From Dyella ginsengisoli LA-4 (lineage in GTDB: Bacteria > Pseudomonadota > Gammaproteobacteria > Xanthomonadales > Rhodanobacteraceae), in the NCBI RefSeq assembly GCF_000334915.1, contig NZ_AMSF01000086.1:1-54017 (forward strand): DNA of 54,017 bases, in the 5' to 3' direction. Below the pieces are notes generated by a model, which had not been told where the DNA came from, made no database searches, and worked only from the letters and a program-made list of their open reading frames with translations. Made by a program: the position numbers and the translations under genes. Each line of letters starts with the position of its first letter. Positions within the stretch are counted from its first letter, which is position 1. Shown here one piece after another: positions 16,808-28,618 of the stretch.

Positions 16808-17390
16808 TTTCGTGCGTGATGTGTTCGGCCTGCCCGCCGTGTTCCAGGAACCACAGTCCGGCGAACAGCTTGGGGTCGATCGAATAGCCTTCGGCCGCCC
16901 GGGCGAACAGCCAGGCGCCGGCCTCGGCCCTGGGCACCTCGTGGACGATGATGTCCTCGCTCTCGTCGCCGCCTCCGGGGCCGACCTTTTCCAGCTCCCA
17001 GGCGCGCGCGAAGGCGATCATCTCGGTGCTCATGCCCGAGGACGACGGGCCTTCGTGGATGAAATCCATCCGGCCGCAGCGGTAGCCGGTCTCCTCTTCC
17101 AGCTCGCGCGCTGCGGCGATCAGCGCGCCTTCGTCGGCCTGTTCGGCAAGGTCGCCGACCAGACCGGCCGGCATCTCGATGGTCCGCTGCAGGATCGGCA
17201 CCCGGTATTGCTCGACGAACAGCACGCGGTCCTGGGGTGTCACCGCCAGGATGATCACCGCACCACCGGGGTTGTTGCGCTCCACGTACTCCCAGCGACC
17301 GCGCTGTCGCAGGGTCAGCCAACGGCCCTGGTAGAGGGTTTCCACGGGAGCGTGGGCGTCGGGTGGCGTCGGCAGGGTGTCGGGATTCAT
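16803..17390 (-). CDS. Nudix hydrolase, ADP-ribose pyrophosphatase-like
   Basis: A 195-residue protein that should cleave a nucleoside-diphosphate derivative such as ADP-ribose. The Nudix core is present as AARELEEETGY (E-x7-REUxEExGU pattern) after the EMPAGL strand typical of the ADP-ribose subgroup. The loop between the first Gly and first Glu of the box is about five residues longer than usual (GLVGDLAEQADE), so substrate range may differ. FVEQYRVPILQRTIEMPAG is typical of NudF/NUDT5-like proteins. The start is the ATG at 17390, just before MNPDTLPTPPDAH. The upstream gap contains a REP pair. Confidence 0.85.
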   Translation of the reverse strand: MNPDTLPTPPDAHAPVETLYQGRWLTLRQRGRWEYVERNNPGGAVIILAVTPQDRVLFVEQYRVPILQRTIEMPAGLVGDLAEQADEGALIAAARELEEETGYRCGRMDFIHEGPSSSGMSTEMIAFARAWELEKVGPGGGDESEDIIVHEVPRAEAGAWLFARAAEGYSIDPKLFAGLWFLEHGGQAEHITHEM

Positions 17391-17443
17391 TCGCGCATGG
17401 TGCCCCGCGCCAGCGCTGCGCTCAACCACCGGCGCGCCTTCGC

Positions 17444-17502
17444 GGGAGGGGCTTCAGCGCCGACGCTTCCGCGGGCCGACGTCGGGGCTGAAGCCCCTCC
17501 CA
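17444..17502. repeat. paired REP element, copy 2
   Basis: Positions 17481-17502 are identical over 22 bp to 1631-1652. Positions 17444-17464 are the reverse complement of 17481-17501 with one mismatch, forming a large hairpin with a 16-bp spacer. It lies between genes (17391-17565), which hold no other feature I can see. Confidence 0.65.
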
Positions 17503-17565
17503 CGAGTTCCCTTTGACCGTGAAGCAGCCCGATACCGGCCGCCGGTGCGGCGCACTGGGAAAGCC

Positions 17566-18486
17566 TCAGTCGTCGGCCAGCGCGCGCAGGCGCGCACGGG
17601 TCAGCGGGCCGAAGCGCAGACGCTCGCACAGGGCATCGAGCGTGCCGGTGTCCACCGGTGCACGGCGCAAGCCGTCCACGTGGTCGGTCACCGGCGCGTC
17701 CAGTGCGATGCGGGTCAGCCGGCGGTACAGCCGTGCCATCTCTCCGTGCTCGCGCAACCGCGCGGCGCAACTGGTGGCGCCGCGCAGGCGCAGGAACGGC
17801 ACCTCGTCGACCCGCTCCAGCAGCGCGTCCAGGCTGCCGAAGTGGGCCAGCAGCGCGGCGGCGGTCTTGGCGCCCACGCCGGGCACGCCGGGGATGTTGT
17901 CCACCGCGTCGCCGCACAGGGCGAGGTAGTCGGCCACCTGGTGCGGGTGCACGCCCAGCTTTTCGTGCACGCCGTCCGGGCCCCAGCGCAGATTGCGGGC
18001 GAAGTCCCATTGCCGGTCGTGCTCGCCGAGCAGCTGGCCGAAGTCCTTGTCGGCCGACACGATCACGCTGGGAATGCCGTGGCCGCGCAGGTGCCACAGC
18101 GCGCTGCCGATCAGGTCGTCGGCCTCGAAGCTGTGGTCGATCAGCACCGTCACGCCCAGCGCCGCGGTGACCTCGCGGCACAGCACGAACTGATGCTCCA
18201 GGTCCGGCGGCGGCAACTCCCGGTTGGCCTTGTAGGGTGGATAGATCGCGTTGCGGAACGAGCTGGTGAGCGAGGCGTCGAAGGCCACCGCGACACGCTC
18301 CGGTCGCGTCTTCTCCAGCAGTTCGCACAGGAACCGGGTGTAGCCGTGCACGGCGTTGACCGGGTGGCCGTCGACGTCGTGGAACTCGTCCGGCATCGAG
18401 TGCCATGCGCGGAACACGTAGAGGCTGCCGTCGACCAGATGTGCCGACGGATGGGCGGCAGACGCGCTCACACCGGGTCGCGCCAT
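17566..18486 (-). CDS. 5'-3' exonuclease / flap endonuclease (Xni/ExoIX-like)
   Basis: A 306-residue stand-alone protein of the PolI 5'-nuclease family. Acidic metal-binding positions are visible in HLVDGSLYVFR (about 16-26), VAFDAS, FEADDLIG, VSADKDFGQLL and CGDAVDNIPG. IPGVPGVGAKTAAALLAHFG is the helix-hairpin-helix DNA-binding signature. No polymerase domain is attached, which fits Xni/ExoIX-like enzymes that trim flaps in replication and repair. Its ATG overlaps the end of the nitroreductase gene by 19 bp, so the two are co-transcribed. Confidence 0.9.
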   Translation of the reverse strand: MARPGVSASAAHPSAHLVDGSLYVFRAWHSMPDEFHDVDGHPVNAVHGYTRFLCELLEKTRPERVAVAFDASLTSSFRNAIYPPYKANRELPPPDLEHQFVLCREVTAALGVTVLIDHSFEADDLIGSALWHLRGHGIPSVIVSADKDFGQLLGEHDRQWDFARNLRWGPDGVHEKLGVHPHQVADYLALCGDAVDNIPGVPGVGAKTAAALLAHFGSLDALLERVDEVPFLRLRGATSCAARLREHGEMARLYRRLTRIALDAPVTDHVDGLRRAPVDTGTLDALCERLRFGPLTRARLRALADD

Positions 18487-19055
18487 TCGCTGAGCAGGTC
18501 GTCCACCCTTGGCCGTTCGCGGTCGGGCACTTCGGCCTGCAGCGTGCCGATATGCACGAAGCCGACGACCTGCTCATGCTCGCCCAGCCCGAGCAGCGAG
18601 GCGACCTCGCTGTCGTAGGCGGTCCAGCCAGTGAGCCACTGAGCGCCGAAACCCAGCGCCTCGGCGCCCAGCAGCAGGTTGTAGGCCACGCAGCCGGCGC
18701 TGAGCTGCTGCTCCATCGGCGGCACGCTGCTGGTGGTGTCGATGCGGCAGACCACCACCAGCACCAGCGGCGCGAAGGTGTAGCGCGTGCGTTCCTTTTC
18801 GCGCTTGGCCTCGGACAGTTCCGGGTTGCGCGCGATCGCCCGCGAGGCCAGCCGTTCGCCGAAGCGCAGCTTGTGTTCGCCGCGCAGGGCGATCAGGCGG
18901 AACGGCACCAGCTTGCCGTGGTCCGGCACGCGCACGGCCGCTTCCAGCAGGGCATGCAGCGTGGTCGGGTCGGGTGCCGGGTCGACCAGCTGGCGCGACG
19001 GCGGCGAGTGGCGCCGGTGCAGCAGGGCGAGCGCGTCGGCAGGGGTGTCGGTCAT
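18468..19055 (-). CDS. nitroreductase family protein (YdjA-like)
   Basis: A 195-residue single-domain flavoprotein of the nitroreductase family, reducing nitro or related substrates with NAD(P)H and FMN. Motifs include LLHRRHSPPSRQL near the start (the FMN-binding RRS-type segment), VPDHGKLVPFRLI, and GAEALGFGAQWLTG. The length and the DHGKL..FRL block fit the short YdjA subgroup. The start is the ATG at 19055; the reading frame extends upstream without homology. It lies 4 bp after the stop of cytidine deaminase. Confidence 0.88.
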   Translation of the reverse strand: MTDTPADALALLHRRHSPPSRQLVDPAPDPTTLHALLEAAVRVPDHGKLVPFRLIALRGEHKLRFGERLASRAIARNPELSEAKREKERTRYTFAPLVLVVVCRIDTTSSVPPMEQQLSAGCVAYNLLLGAEALGFGAQWLTGWTAYDSEVASLLGLGEHEQVVGFVHIGTLQAEVPDRERPRVDDLLSEWRDPV

Positions 19056-19059
19056 GGCA

Positions 19060-19479
19060 TCACTCGTGGGTATGGGGGAGGCTGAACGAGCCTGGCAGCA
19101 GTTCGGCCACGCTGACGCGCTGCACGCGCTCGCCCAGGTGGCCAAGCAGTACCGGCATCGCCTGGTCGCACAGCTCGGCCATCACCTGGCGGCAGGCGCC
19201 GCAGGGGCTGACCGGCGCCGGGGTGTCGGCGACCACGGCCAGCCCGGCAAAGTCGCCGGGTCGGCAGCCGGCGGCGATCGCGCTGAATAGCGCGGTGCGT
19301 TCGGCGCAGTTGCACAGGCCGTAGGCGGCGTTCTCCACGTTGCAGCCGCGGAAACGGCGTCCGTCGCGGGTCAGCACCACGGCGCCGACGCGAAAGCGCG
19401 AGTAGGGGGCGTAGGCAAGCAGGCGGGCGGCGCGGGCGTCTTGCAGCAGTTCGTCGACAGGCAGCTGGTCTGGATCCAT
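19060..19479 (-). CDS. cdd: cytidine deaminase
   Basis: A 139-residue enzyme that converts (deoxy)cytidine to (deoxy)uridine in pyrimidine salvage. The zinc site is complete: CAERTAL with the catalytic Glu, and PCGACRQV with the two further Cys ligands. YAPYSRFRVGA is the substrate loop. The length fits the homotetrameric single-domain class. The start is the ATG at 19479. The following 168 bp to pntA are a divergent promoter region in which I see no defined motif. It starts a three-gene minus-strand operon with the nitroreductase and the exonuclease. Confidence 0.95.
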   Translation of the reverse strand: MDPDQLPVDELLQDARAARLLAYAPYSRFRVGAVVLTRDGRRFRGCNVENAAYGLCNCAERTALFSAIAAGCRPGDFAGLAVVADTPAPVSPCGACRQVMAELCDQAMPVLLGHLGERVQRVSVAELLPGSFSLPHTHE

Positions 19480-19648
19480 CAGGGTCTCCGCGGTGACCCC
19501 GCCGGACGCCTCCGGGCAACCGGCGGCGGGCCAGTCTACTGCGCCCGGGGCGACCGGTTCATCCCTGCCGATCGGCATCCGCGGGCAGGGTCGCCAAGCG
19601 CCTGGCGCCGGACTACGATGCCCGGACCTTTCCCTGGGGGAGTGCACG

Positions 19649-20749
19649 ATGCCGATCACCGTGGCCGCACTGCGCGAAACCGCCGCCGGCGAGCGCCGGG
19701 TGGCGATCACGCCGGAAATGGCGAAGAAGATGCACGGCCGCGGTTGGCGGGTGCTGCTCGAGCACGGCGCTGGTGCTGCGGCAGGCTTCCCCGATATGGC
19801 TTATCCGGAGGCGACGTTCGCCCCGGCGAACGAGGTCTGCGCCCAGGCCGATGTGCTGGCCTGCGTACTGCCGCCGACGGACGCCGCAGTGGCGGCGCTG
19901 CGCGAGCAGTCGGTGGTGGTCGGTCAGCTGCGTCCCTACGGCGCTGCCGCACGGCTGGCGGCGATGGGCGCGCGGCGACTCGCCGCGTTCGCGCTGGAGC
20001 TGCTGCCGCGGACCACGCGGGCCCAGGCGATGGACGTGCTCAGTTCGCAGGCAGCCGTGGCCGGCTACCGCGCGATGCTGATCGCCGCCGAAGCGGCGCC
20101 GAAGTTCTTCCCCATGCTCACCACGGCGGCCGGCACCATCCGTCCGTCGCGCGTGCTGGTGATCGGTGCGGGTGTCGCCGGCCTGCAGGCGATCGCCACC
20201 GCCCGCCGGCTCGGCGCGCAGACCGAGGGCTACGACGTGCGCCCGGAAACGCGCGAACAGGTGGAGTCGCTGGGAGCCAAGTTCCTCGACCTTGGCGTCA
20301 GTGCGGCCGGCAGCGGCGGCTATGCGCGCGAGCTTTCGGCCGAGGAGCGCGCGGCGCAGCAGCAGGCCCTGGCCGACCACCTGAAGAACATCGACGTGGT
20401 CGTTACCACGGCGGCGGTACCCGGGCGCCCGGCGCCGAAGATCATCAGTGCGGCGATGGTGGCGGGCATGAAGCCCAGCGCCCTGATCGTCGACCTCGCT
20501 GCCGAGGGCGGCGGCAACTGCGAGCTGACCCGGCCGGGCGAGCGGGTGGAGCAGGGCGGGGTGGTCATCCTCGGCCCGCTGAACCTGCCGGCCGGCGCGC
20601 CGCTGCACGCTTCGGAGATGTACGCCCGCAACGTGTTCAACTTCCTCGAGCTGCTGGTGCGCGACGGCGAACTCGCGCCCGACTACGAGGACGAGCTGGT
20701 CGCCAAGAGCTGTGTGACACGCGACGGCCAGGCCCACTTCGGCGGCTGA
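19649..20749 (+). CDS. pntAA: NAD(P) transhydrogenase alpha subunit, part 1 (NAD(H)-binding domain I)
   Basis: The 366-residue soluble domain I of the proton-pumping transhydrogenase, which moves hydride between NADH and NADP+ using the proton gradient. The N-terminal alanine dehydrogenase-like part has ETAAGERRVAITPE. The NAD-binding Rossmann motif is VLVIGAGVAGLQAIATARRLGA, near residue 168. ATG at 19649 follows GGGGGAG. In the three-subunit form, PntAA, PntAB and PntB are encoded together. Here the partner genes lie 1.7 kb downstream, separated by a block on the other strand. Confidence 0.94.
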   Translation: MPITVAALRETAAGERRVAITPEMAKKMHGRGWRVLLEHGAGAAAGFPDMAYPEATFAPANEVCAQADVLACVLPPTDAAVAALREQSVVVGQLRPYGAAARLAAMGARRLAAFALELLPRTTRAQAMDVLSSQAAVAGYRAMLIAAEAAPKFFPMLTTAAGTIRPSRVLVIGAGVAGLQAIATARRLGAQTEGYDVRPETREQVESLGAKFLDLGVSAAGSGGYARELSAEERAAQQQALADHLKNIDVVVTTAAVPGRPAPKIISAAMVAGMKPSALIVDLAAEGGGNCELTRPGERVEQGGVVILGPLNLPAGAPLHASEMYARNVFNFLELLVRDGELAPDYEDELVAKSCVTRDGQAHFGG

Positions 20750-20764
20750 GCCGCCGGCGGCCGC

Positions 20765-21364
20765 TCAGAACGGGTGGTGCCGGCCCCCTGCTCCAGGAGG
20801 TGGCGGGGGAGGGGGCGGCGGGGGCATGCCCCCGTGCCGCATGCCGCCATGGCGCATGTGGTCGATCCACTGCTGTCGCTGCTCGATCGAGAGCGAGCGC
20901 CACTGGCGCAACAGCGCCTCGCGCCGATCCGGCGGCATCGCCTGGAACTGGCGGAACGCGTCGTGCAGCTCGCGCCGCTGCTGCGGCGGAAGTTCGTGGA
21001 ACTTGCGCATGTTCTCGCGGGCCAGTCGGCGCTCCTCCGGCGTCATGGCCTGCCAGCGGGCGATCCGTTCGCGGATCTTTTCCCGCTGTTGCGGCGGCAG
21101 CGCCAGCCAGTGCTCGCTCTTCTCCAGCATGTGCGCCTGCTTGCGCGGAGGCAGCGTGTTCCAGTCCTTGTGCAGGGGAGCGAGCAGCTCGCGCTGTGCC
21201 GGCGACAGGCTCTGCCACGGCCGCGGCGCCGGCGCAGCCGTGCGCAGGATATCGGGTACCCCCTGGGGAGAGGAGTCCTGCGCGTACAGCGCCGACGGCC
21301 CGGCGGCCAGCAGCAGGCCGAAGGCGAGGATCAGGCGCACAGCGGGGGAGCGGGAGGCGTGCAT
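20765..21364 (-). CDS. DUF3106 domain secreted protein
   Basis: A 199-residue protein with a signal peptide (about 1-29, LILAFGLLLAAGPSALYAQ). A run of short helical repeats follows, rich in LxPxQR and MPPxxR patterns (LSPAQRELL, LPPQQREKI, MTPEERRLA, LPPQQRREL, MPPDRREAL), the hallmark of DUF3106. The end is Pro-rich, with ten prolines before a Gly/His tail. The function is unknown; the acid- and base-rich helices resemble Spy/CpxP-like periplasmic proteins. It is the last gene of the sigma factor/DUF3619/DUF3106 unit, 3 bp from its neighbour. Confidence 0.85.
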   Translation of the reverse strand: MHASRSPAVRLILAFGLLLAAGPSALYAQDSSPQGVPDILRTAAPAPRPWQSLSPAQRELLAPLHKDWNTLPPRKQAHMLEKSEHWLALPPQQREKIRERIARWQAMTPEERRLARENMRKFHELPPQQRRELHDAFRQFQAMPPDRREALLRQWRSLSIEQRQQWIDHMRHGGMRHGGMPPPPPPPPPPGAGGRHHPF

Positions 21365-21367
21365 GGC

Positions 21368-21760
21368 TCAGCGCCGGGTGGTGGCAGGCGGGTCGTTGGC
21401 GGCCAGCCAGCCGTAGAAGTCGAGGTTCTGGTAAAGCGCGGGATCGGCGCTGTCGGCATCCGGCGGCAGCTCGCCGTCGTCCGGTGCCCGTGCCGCGGCG
21501 GCAGCGACCATGGTCGCCGGGGCGCCAGCCGGTACCGGATGGCGTGGCGACCAGACCATCAGCGCGGCCAGCGCGACCGCGGCAAAGGCGCCAGCCGGCA
21601 GCAGAAGCAGGCGGACTGCTCGGTGTGCGGGTGTTGCCGTCTGCAATGCATCCCGCCGTGCGGCGCGGAGGCGATCGGCCATGGCCGGGTCCAACGAGTG
21701 GCTGGCCTGCCGGAACAGCGCACGGGCACGTTGTTCGATGCGATCGTCGGGCGAGTTCAT
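21368..21760 (-). CDS. DUF3619-like membrane protein, putative anti-sigma factor
   Basis: A 130-residue protein. The N-terminal 40 residues are helical and charged, with a LRAARRDAL segment typical of DUF3619. A single transmembrane segment follows (about 52-70, LLPAGAFAAVALAALMVW), then a periplasmic part. Its ATG overlaps the stop of the sigma factor gene (ATGA, 21760-21757). Being next to and coupled with an ECF-type sigma factor and having one membrane span, it is a good anti-sigma candidate, but no zinc-binding HxxxCxxC motif is present. Confidence 0.78.
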   Translation of the reverse strand: MNSPDDRIEQRARALFRQASHSLDPAMADRLRAARRDALQTATPAHRAVRLLLLPAGAFAAVALAALMVWSPRHPVPAGAPATMVAAAAARAPDDGELPPDADSADPALYQNLDFYGWLAANDPPATTRR

Positions 21761-22395
21761 CGCCAGTCCTCCAGTTGGTCGCGCAGGTGGTGCATGGCGC
21801 GCGACAGATGGGTTTTCACGCTGCCCTCGGAGCAGCCCATGGCGCGGGCGGTCTCGGCGACGTCCAGCCCTTCCAGCACGCGCAGCATGAACGCTTCGCG
21901 CTGGCGTTGCGGCAGCCTGCGCACCGCTTCGGCCATGTCCCGGTAGGACTGCGCGTCCTGCAGCCGGTCCAGCGGCCCCGGCGCGCGGTCGGCCGGTTCC
22001 CACGCAGGCAGTTCCTCGCCATCGCCGTCGCGGCCGCCACCGAGCCAGCCGACCACGATCGATCGCACCTTGCGACGACGCTGCAGATCCACGATGCGCC
22101 GCCGCAGGATGCCCCAGAACAGCGGGGCCCACTCGCCGGGGGGCTTGTCCCGGTAATGCCGCACCAACCGCAGCATGGCGTCCTGTACCGCGTCGAAGGC
22201 GTCCTCGCGGTGGCCCAGCTGCAGCTCGGCCATGCGGAAGGCGCGACGTTCGACCTGGGCCAGGAAGGCGTCCAGCGAGGCAGGTACGGCACGGGCGTCG
22301 TTACCGTCGACCAGCAGGTCGTCGGCCAAGGGCTGGGCGAGGCTGCTCATCGCTTCGGCGTCCACGGGTCCCGGCAATTCATCGTCCGGCTCCAT
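21757..22395 (-). CDS. RNA polymerase sigma factor, ECF type
   Basis: A 212-residue sigma-70 family factor. Region 2 covers about 40-105 (HREDAFDAVQDAMLRLVRHY and FWGILRRRIVDLQRR). Region 4 covers about 150-205, with the helix-turn-helix VAETARAMGCSEGSVKTHLS. An acidic linker joins them. The start is the ATG at 22395 with GGGGAGA upstream; an in-frame extension to 22611 lacks homology. It is followed by its likely anti-sigma partner and a DUF3106 gene. The trio reads against the transhydrogenase genes on both sides. The target regulon is not predictable. Confidence 0.9.
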   Translation of the reverse strand: MEPDDELPGPVDAEAMSSLAQPLADDLLVDGNDARAVPASLDAFLAQVERRAFRMAELQLGHREDAFDAVQDAMLRLVRHYRDKPPGEWAPLFWGILRRRIVDLQRRRKVRSIVVGWLGGGRDGDGEELPAWEPADRAPGPLDRLQDAQSYRDMAEAVRRLPQRQREAFMLRVLEGLDVAETARAMGCSEGSVKTHLSRAMHHLRDQLEDWR

Positions 22396-22488
22396 CGGTT
22401 CGGTCTCCCCGCTCAACGCGGCACGCTCGCACACGTTGACGGCCGCCCGTATGATGCCCGAACCACATCGTGCTGGCGGGGAGGGGTC

Positions 22489-22796
22489 ATGATCGACGGT
22501 TTCCTGGCGCTGTACATCTTCATGCTGGCCGCGTTCACCGGCTACGAGATCATCGCCCGGGTGCCGGTGATCCTGCACACGCCGCTGATGTCGGGGTCCA
22601 ATTTCGTCCACGGCATTGTGCTGGTCGGCGCGATGATCGCGCTAGGACATGCCGATTCGACGCTGGGTATCGCGATCGGATTCATCGGCGTGCTGCTCGG
22701 CGCGGGCAATGCCGCCGGGGGCTACGTGGTGACCGAGCGCATGCTGGAGATGTTCAAGTCCAGCAAGCCCGGCGGCGGCAAGCCGGGAGGCCACTG

Positions 22797-22797
<1 letters not shown>
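22489..22797 (+). CDS. pntAB: NAD(P) transhydrogenase alpha subunit, part 2
   Basis: A 102-residue membrane protein with three to four helices (YIFMLAAFTGYEIIARVP; VHGIVLVGAMIALG; LGIAIGFIGVLLGAGNAAGG). It is the first membrane part of the transhydrogenase proton channel. GAGGGG precedes the ATG by 2-3 bp. Its TGA overlaps the pntB ATG (22795-22799), so the two are coupled. The soluble alpha subunit pntAA is 1.7 kb upstream rather than adjacent. Confidence 0.93.
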
Positions 22798-24210
<1,413 letters not shown>

Positions 24211-24230
<20 letters not shown>

Positions 24231-24645
24231 GCCGGCGCGCGGTCAGTGCGGCCACGGCCGCGCCCGCGACGAACCAGATCCACTGCCAGTGGGGTGTGCC
24301 CAGCCCGGCCAGCGACCACAGCATGGCCGGGCCGGCGGTGCGCATGGTCTCGGTCAGGCCCAGGCCCAGTGAGCCCGCCAGCTGCAGGCTCGCGATCAGC
24401 ACGTTTGCATAGACCGCCGCGAGCAGTGTGGCTGCGGCAGCAAGCCACGGTGCTGCCCGGCGTCGGGGGCTGATCCAGCGAGCGATGGTCCAGCCGAGCA
24501 CGGCACCGACCGGGATGGCGAGCCAGGCCGTGGCGCCCTGCCGATAGGCGACGGGCAGCATCCACACGGCGCCGGCGGCAAGGCCGAGCATGGCGGCACT
24601 GATCAGCGAGAGCACGAACGACATGAAGCGGTACAGCCGCTTCAT
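24211..24645 (-). CDS. small integral membrane protein of unknown function
   Basis: A 144-residue protein with four predicted membrane helices: about 7-29, 42-58, 67-90 and 120-138. It has no signal other than the first helix, no cysteines, and a basic loop (SPRRRAA) near 59-65. I do not recognise the family. It is convergent with pntB and overlaps it by 20 bp, and is divergent from sufT across a 190-bp gap. The start is the ATG at 24645; MSFVLSL seven codons later is a possible alternative. Confidence 0.65.
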
Positions 24646-24834
24646 GGGGCGAGGGTTTGGGCCGGACGGGACATCGGGATCAGGTTTCCGCGCAAAGCGC
24701 CCATGATAACGCGGGCTCGTGGTGGCCTGGCGCGGGGTTGATTCGGACGAGGGGAGACCTGATCTGCTGCGGGGCGTCATAATGGCGGCCCCGAACATGC
24801 GTCCTCGGCGCATGGATCTCACCACGGAACAAGC

Positions 24835-25392
24835 ATGAGCGGTTTCAGTCTGAGCAGCGAACCTTTCACCCTCGAGCGGGATTGCCCGGCCGTCATGGTG
24901 CCGCAGGGGGAGACCGTGGTGCTGCCAGCGGGCCAGGTCGGCTACATCACCCAGGCCCTGGGTGGGAGCTTTACCGTGTACGTCGAGGGCAACCTGTTCC
25001 GGATTGCCGGCAGCGATGCAGATGCGCTGGGCAAGGAGCCGCCGCCGGCGATCGAGCTGGCCGACGGCGCTGGCGACGCCGAGGTCGAGAAGCTGGTGTG
25101 GGAGCAGCTGCGCACCGTGTTCGACCCGGAGATCCCGGTCAACGTGGTGGAACTGGGACTGGTCTACGACGTCAGCATGGAAGGCACCGAAGACGGCCAG
25201 CGCAAGGTCTACGTGAAGATGACCCTGACCGCGCCGGGCTGTGGCATGGGCGATATCCTGGTCGACGACGTTCGTACCAAGCTCGAACTCATCCCCACCA
25301 TCGCCCAGGCGGATGTCGATCTCGTGTTCGATCCGCCGTGGAACCACTCGATGATGTCCGAGATCGCCAAACTCGAGACCGGGATGCTCTGA
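24835..25392 (+). CDS. sufT: putative Fe-S cluster assembly protein SufT
   Basis: A 185-residue protein with a C-terminal MIP18/DUF59 domain: IPVNVVELGLVYDV near residue 102, the conserved Cys in LTAPGCGMGD, and a final VFDPPWNHSMMS. The N-terminal 80 residues are the SufT-specific extension. SufT helps mature iron-sulfur proteins alongside the Suf system. No suf operon genes are adjacent; it appears to be a single-gene unit. The 413-bp stretch after it, up to 25806, contains only the upstream region of the M4 protease gene. Confidence 0.9.
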   Translation: MSGFSLSSEPFTLERDCPAVMVPQGETVVLPAGQVGYITQALGGSFTVYVEGNLFRIAGSDADALGKEPPPAIELADGAGDAEVEKLVWEQLRTVFDPEIPVNVVELGLVYDVSMEGTEDGQRKVYVKMTLTAPGCGMGDILVDDVRTKLELIPTIAQADVDLVFDPPWNHSMMSEIAKLETGML

Positions 25393-27983
<2,591 letters not shown>

Positions 27984-28025
27984 TTGCCGCGACAGACGGG
28001 GCGGAGTCCCCGCTGGATTGACCCG

Positions 28026-28057
28026 AAGGCCCGGTCAGGATGACCGGGCCTTTTTTT
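28026..28057 (+). terminator. rho-independent terminator of the M4 protease gene
   Basis: AAGGCCCGGTCA, short GGA-containing loop, TGACCGGGCCTT followed by seven T: a strong GC-rich stem plus U-run, 43 bp after the stop codon. Confidence 0.92.
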
Positions 28058-28618
28058 GTCCGCTCGACGCCAGCCTGGCGGCCCCGCCGGGTCCCGGGCG
28101 CGCCGGGGTGTCGGCGCGACAGACTCCGGGGAGTCCTCGACTCGCGTGCGTCATCGGTGGGCAGGTGCGGATTCAAGCGAGGTTTTCCACTTGCTTTTCG
28201 CCGGTCAGGGGAGCCGATAGTCAGCATCTCATTCGCATTTAATTGCGAATGCGCAAAATGCGCCTATTGCAAGTAACTGTCTGAATTGGTTTTCGAAATT
28301 ACTTGCGAATATTTTGAGAAGTCGCGCACTACCCCACAGGAAAAATTCCAATTGTCTCCCCTCATGGCGAGCGCCTAATGTCGGGTGATTCGCCTTCCGA
28401 ACGGGGGGCGAATGGTTTCTTTCAAGCTGACACGCGGGGCGGCGCGCCAAGGTGCACGGGGCGCGCCGGGCCTGACAGGACGTCATATGGCCGGGCTTTG
28501 AACGAGACGGTTGGGCAAATCCATGAATTGATTGGCTGCATGGCGCAGCGATTAAACACCGCGGTCATTCGATCGTGGCGGGGATTGTTTGTCCTGAATA
28601 ATTCAATTGGGGAGTGAC
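28058..28618 (+). promoter_or_regulatory. long AT-rich leader of the second secreted-protein gene
   Basis: No gene is supported in these 560 bp. From about 28190 the sequence becomes clearly AT-richer than its surroundings. It holds the inverted repeat ATTCGCA-N6-TGCGAAT (28231-28250), a second TTGCGAAT at 28303-28310, and the element CCTGACAGGACGTCA (28471-28485) shared with the M4 gene upstream. GGGGAG lies 5 bp before the ATG at 28619. These are candidate operator sites for co-regulation of the protease genes. Confidence 0.45.

Noticed and set aside
22396-22488. insertion sequence or transposon remnant explaining the split pnt locus
   Set aside because: No transposase, terminal inverted repeats or target duplications are visible at either junction of the sigma-factor block.
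28378-28617. 79-codon frame in the leader before 28619
   Set aside because: It has no homology or signal, and it overlaps the shared upstream element; treated as regulatory DNA.
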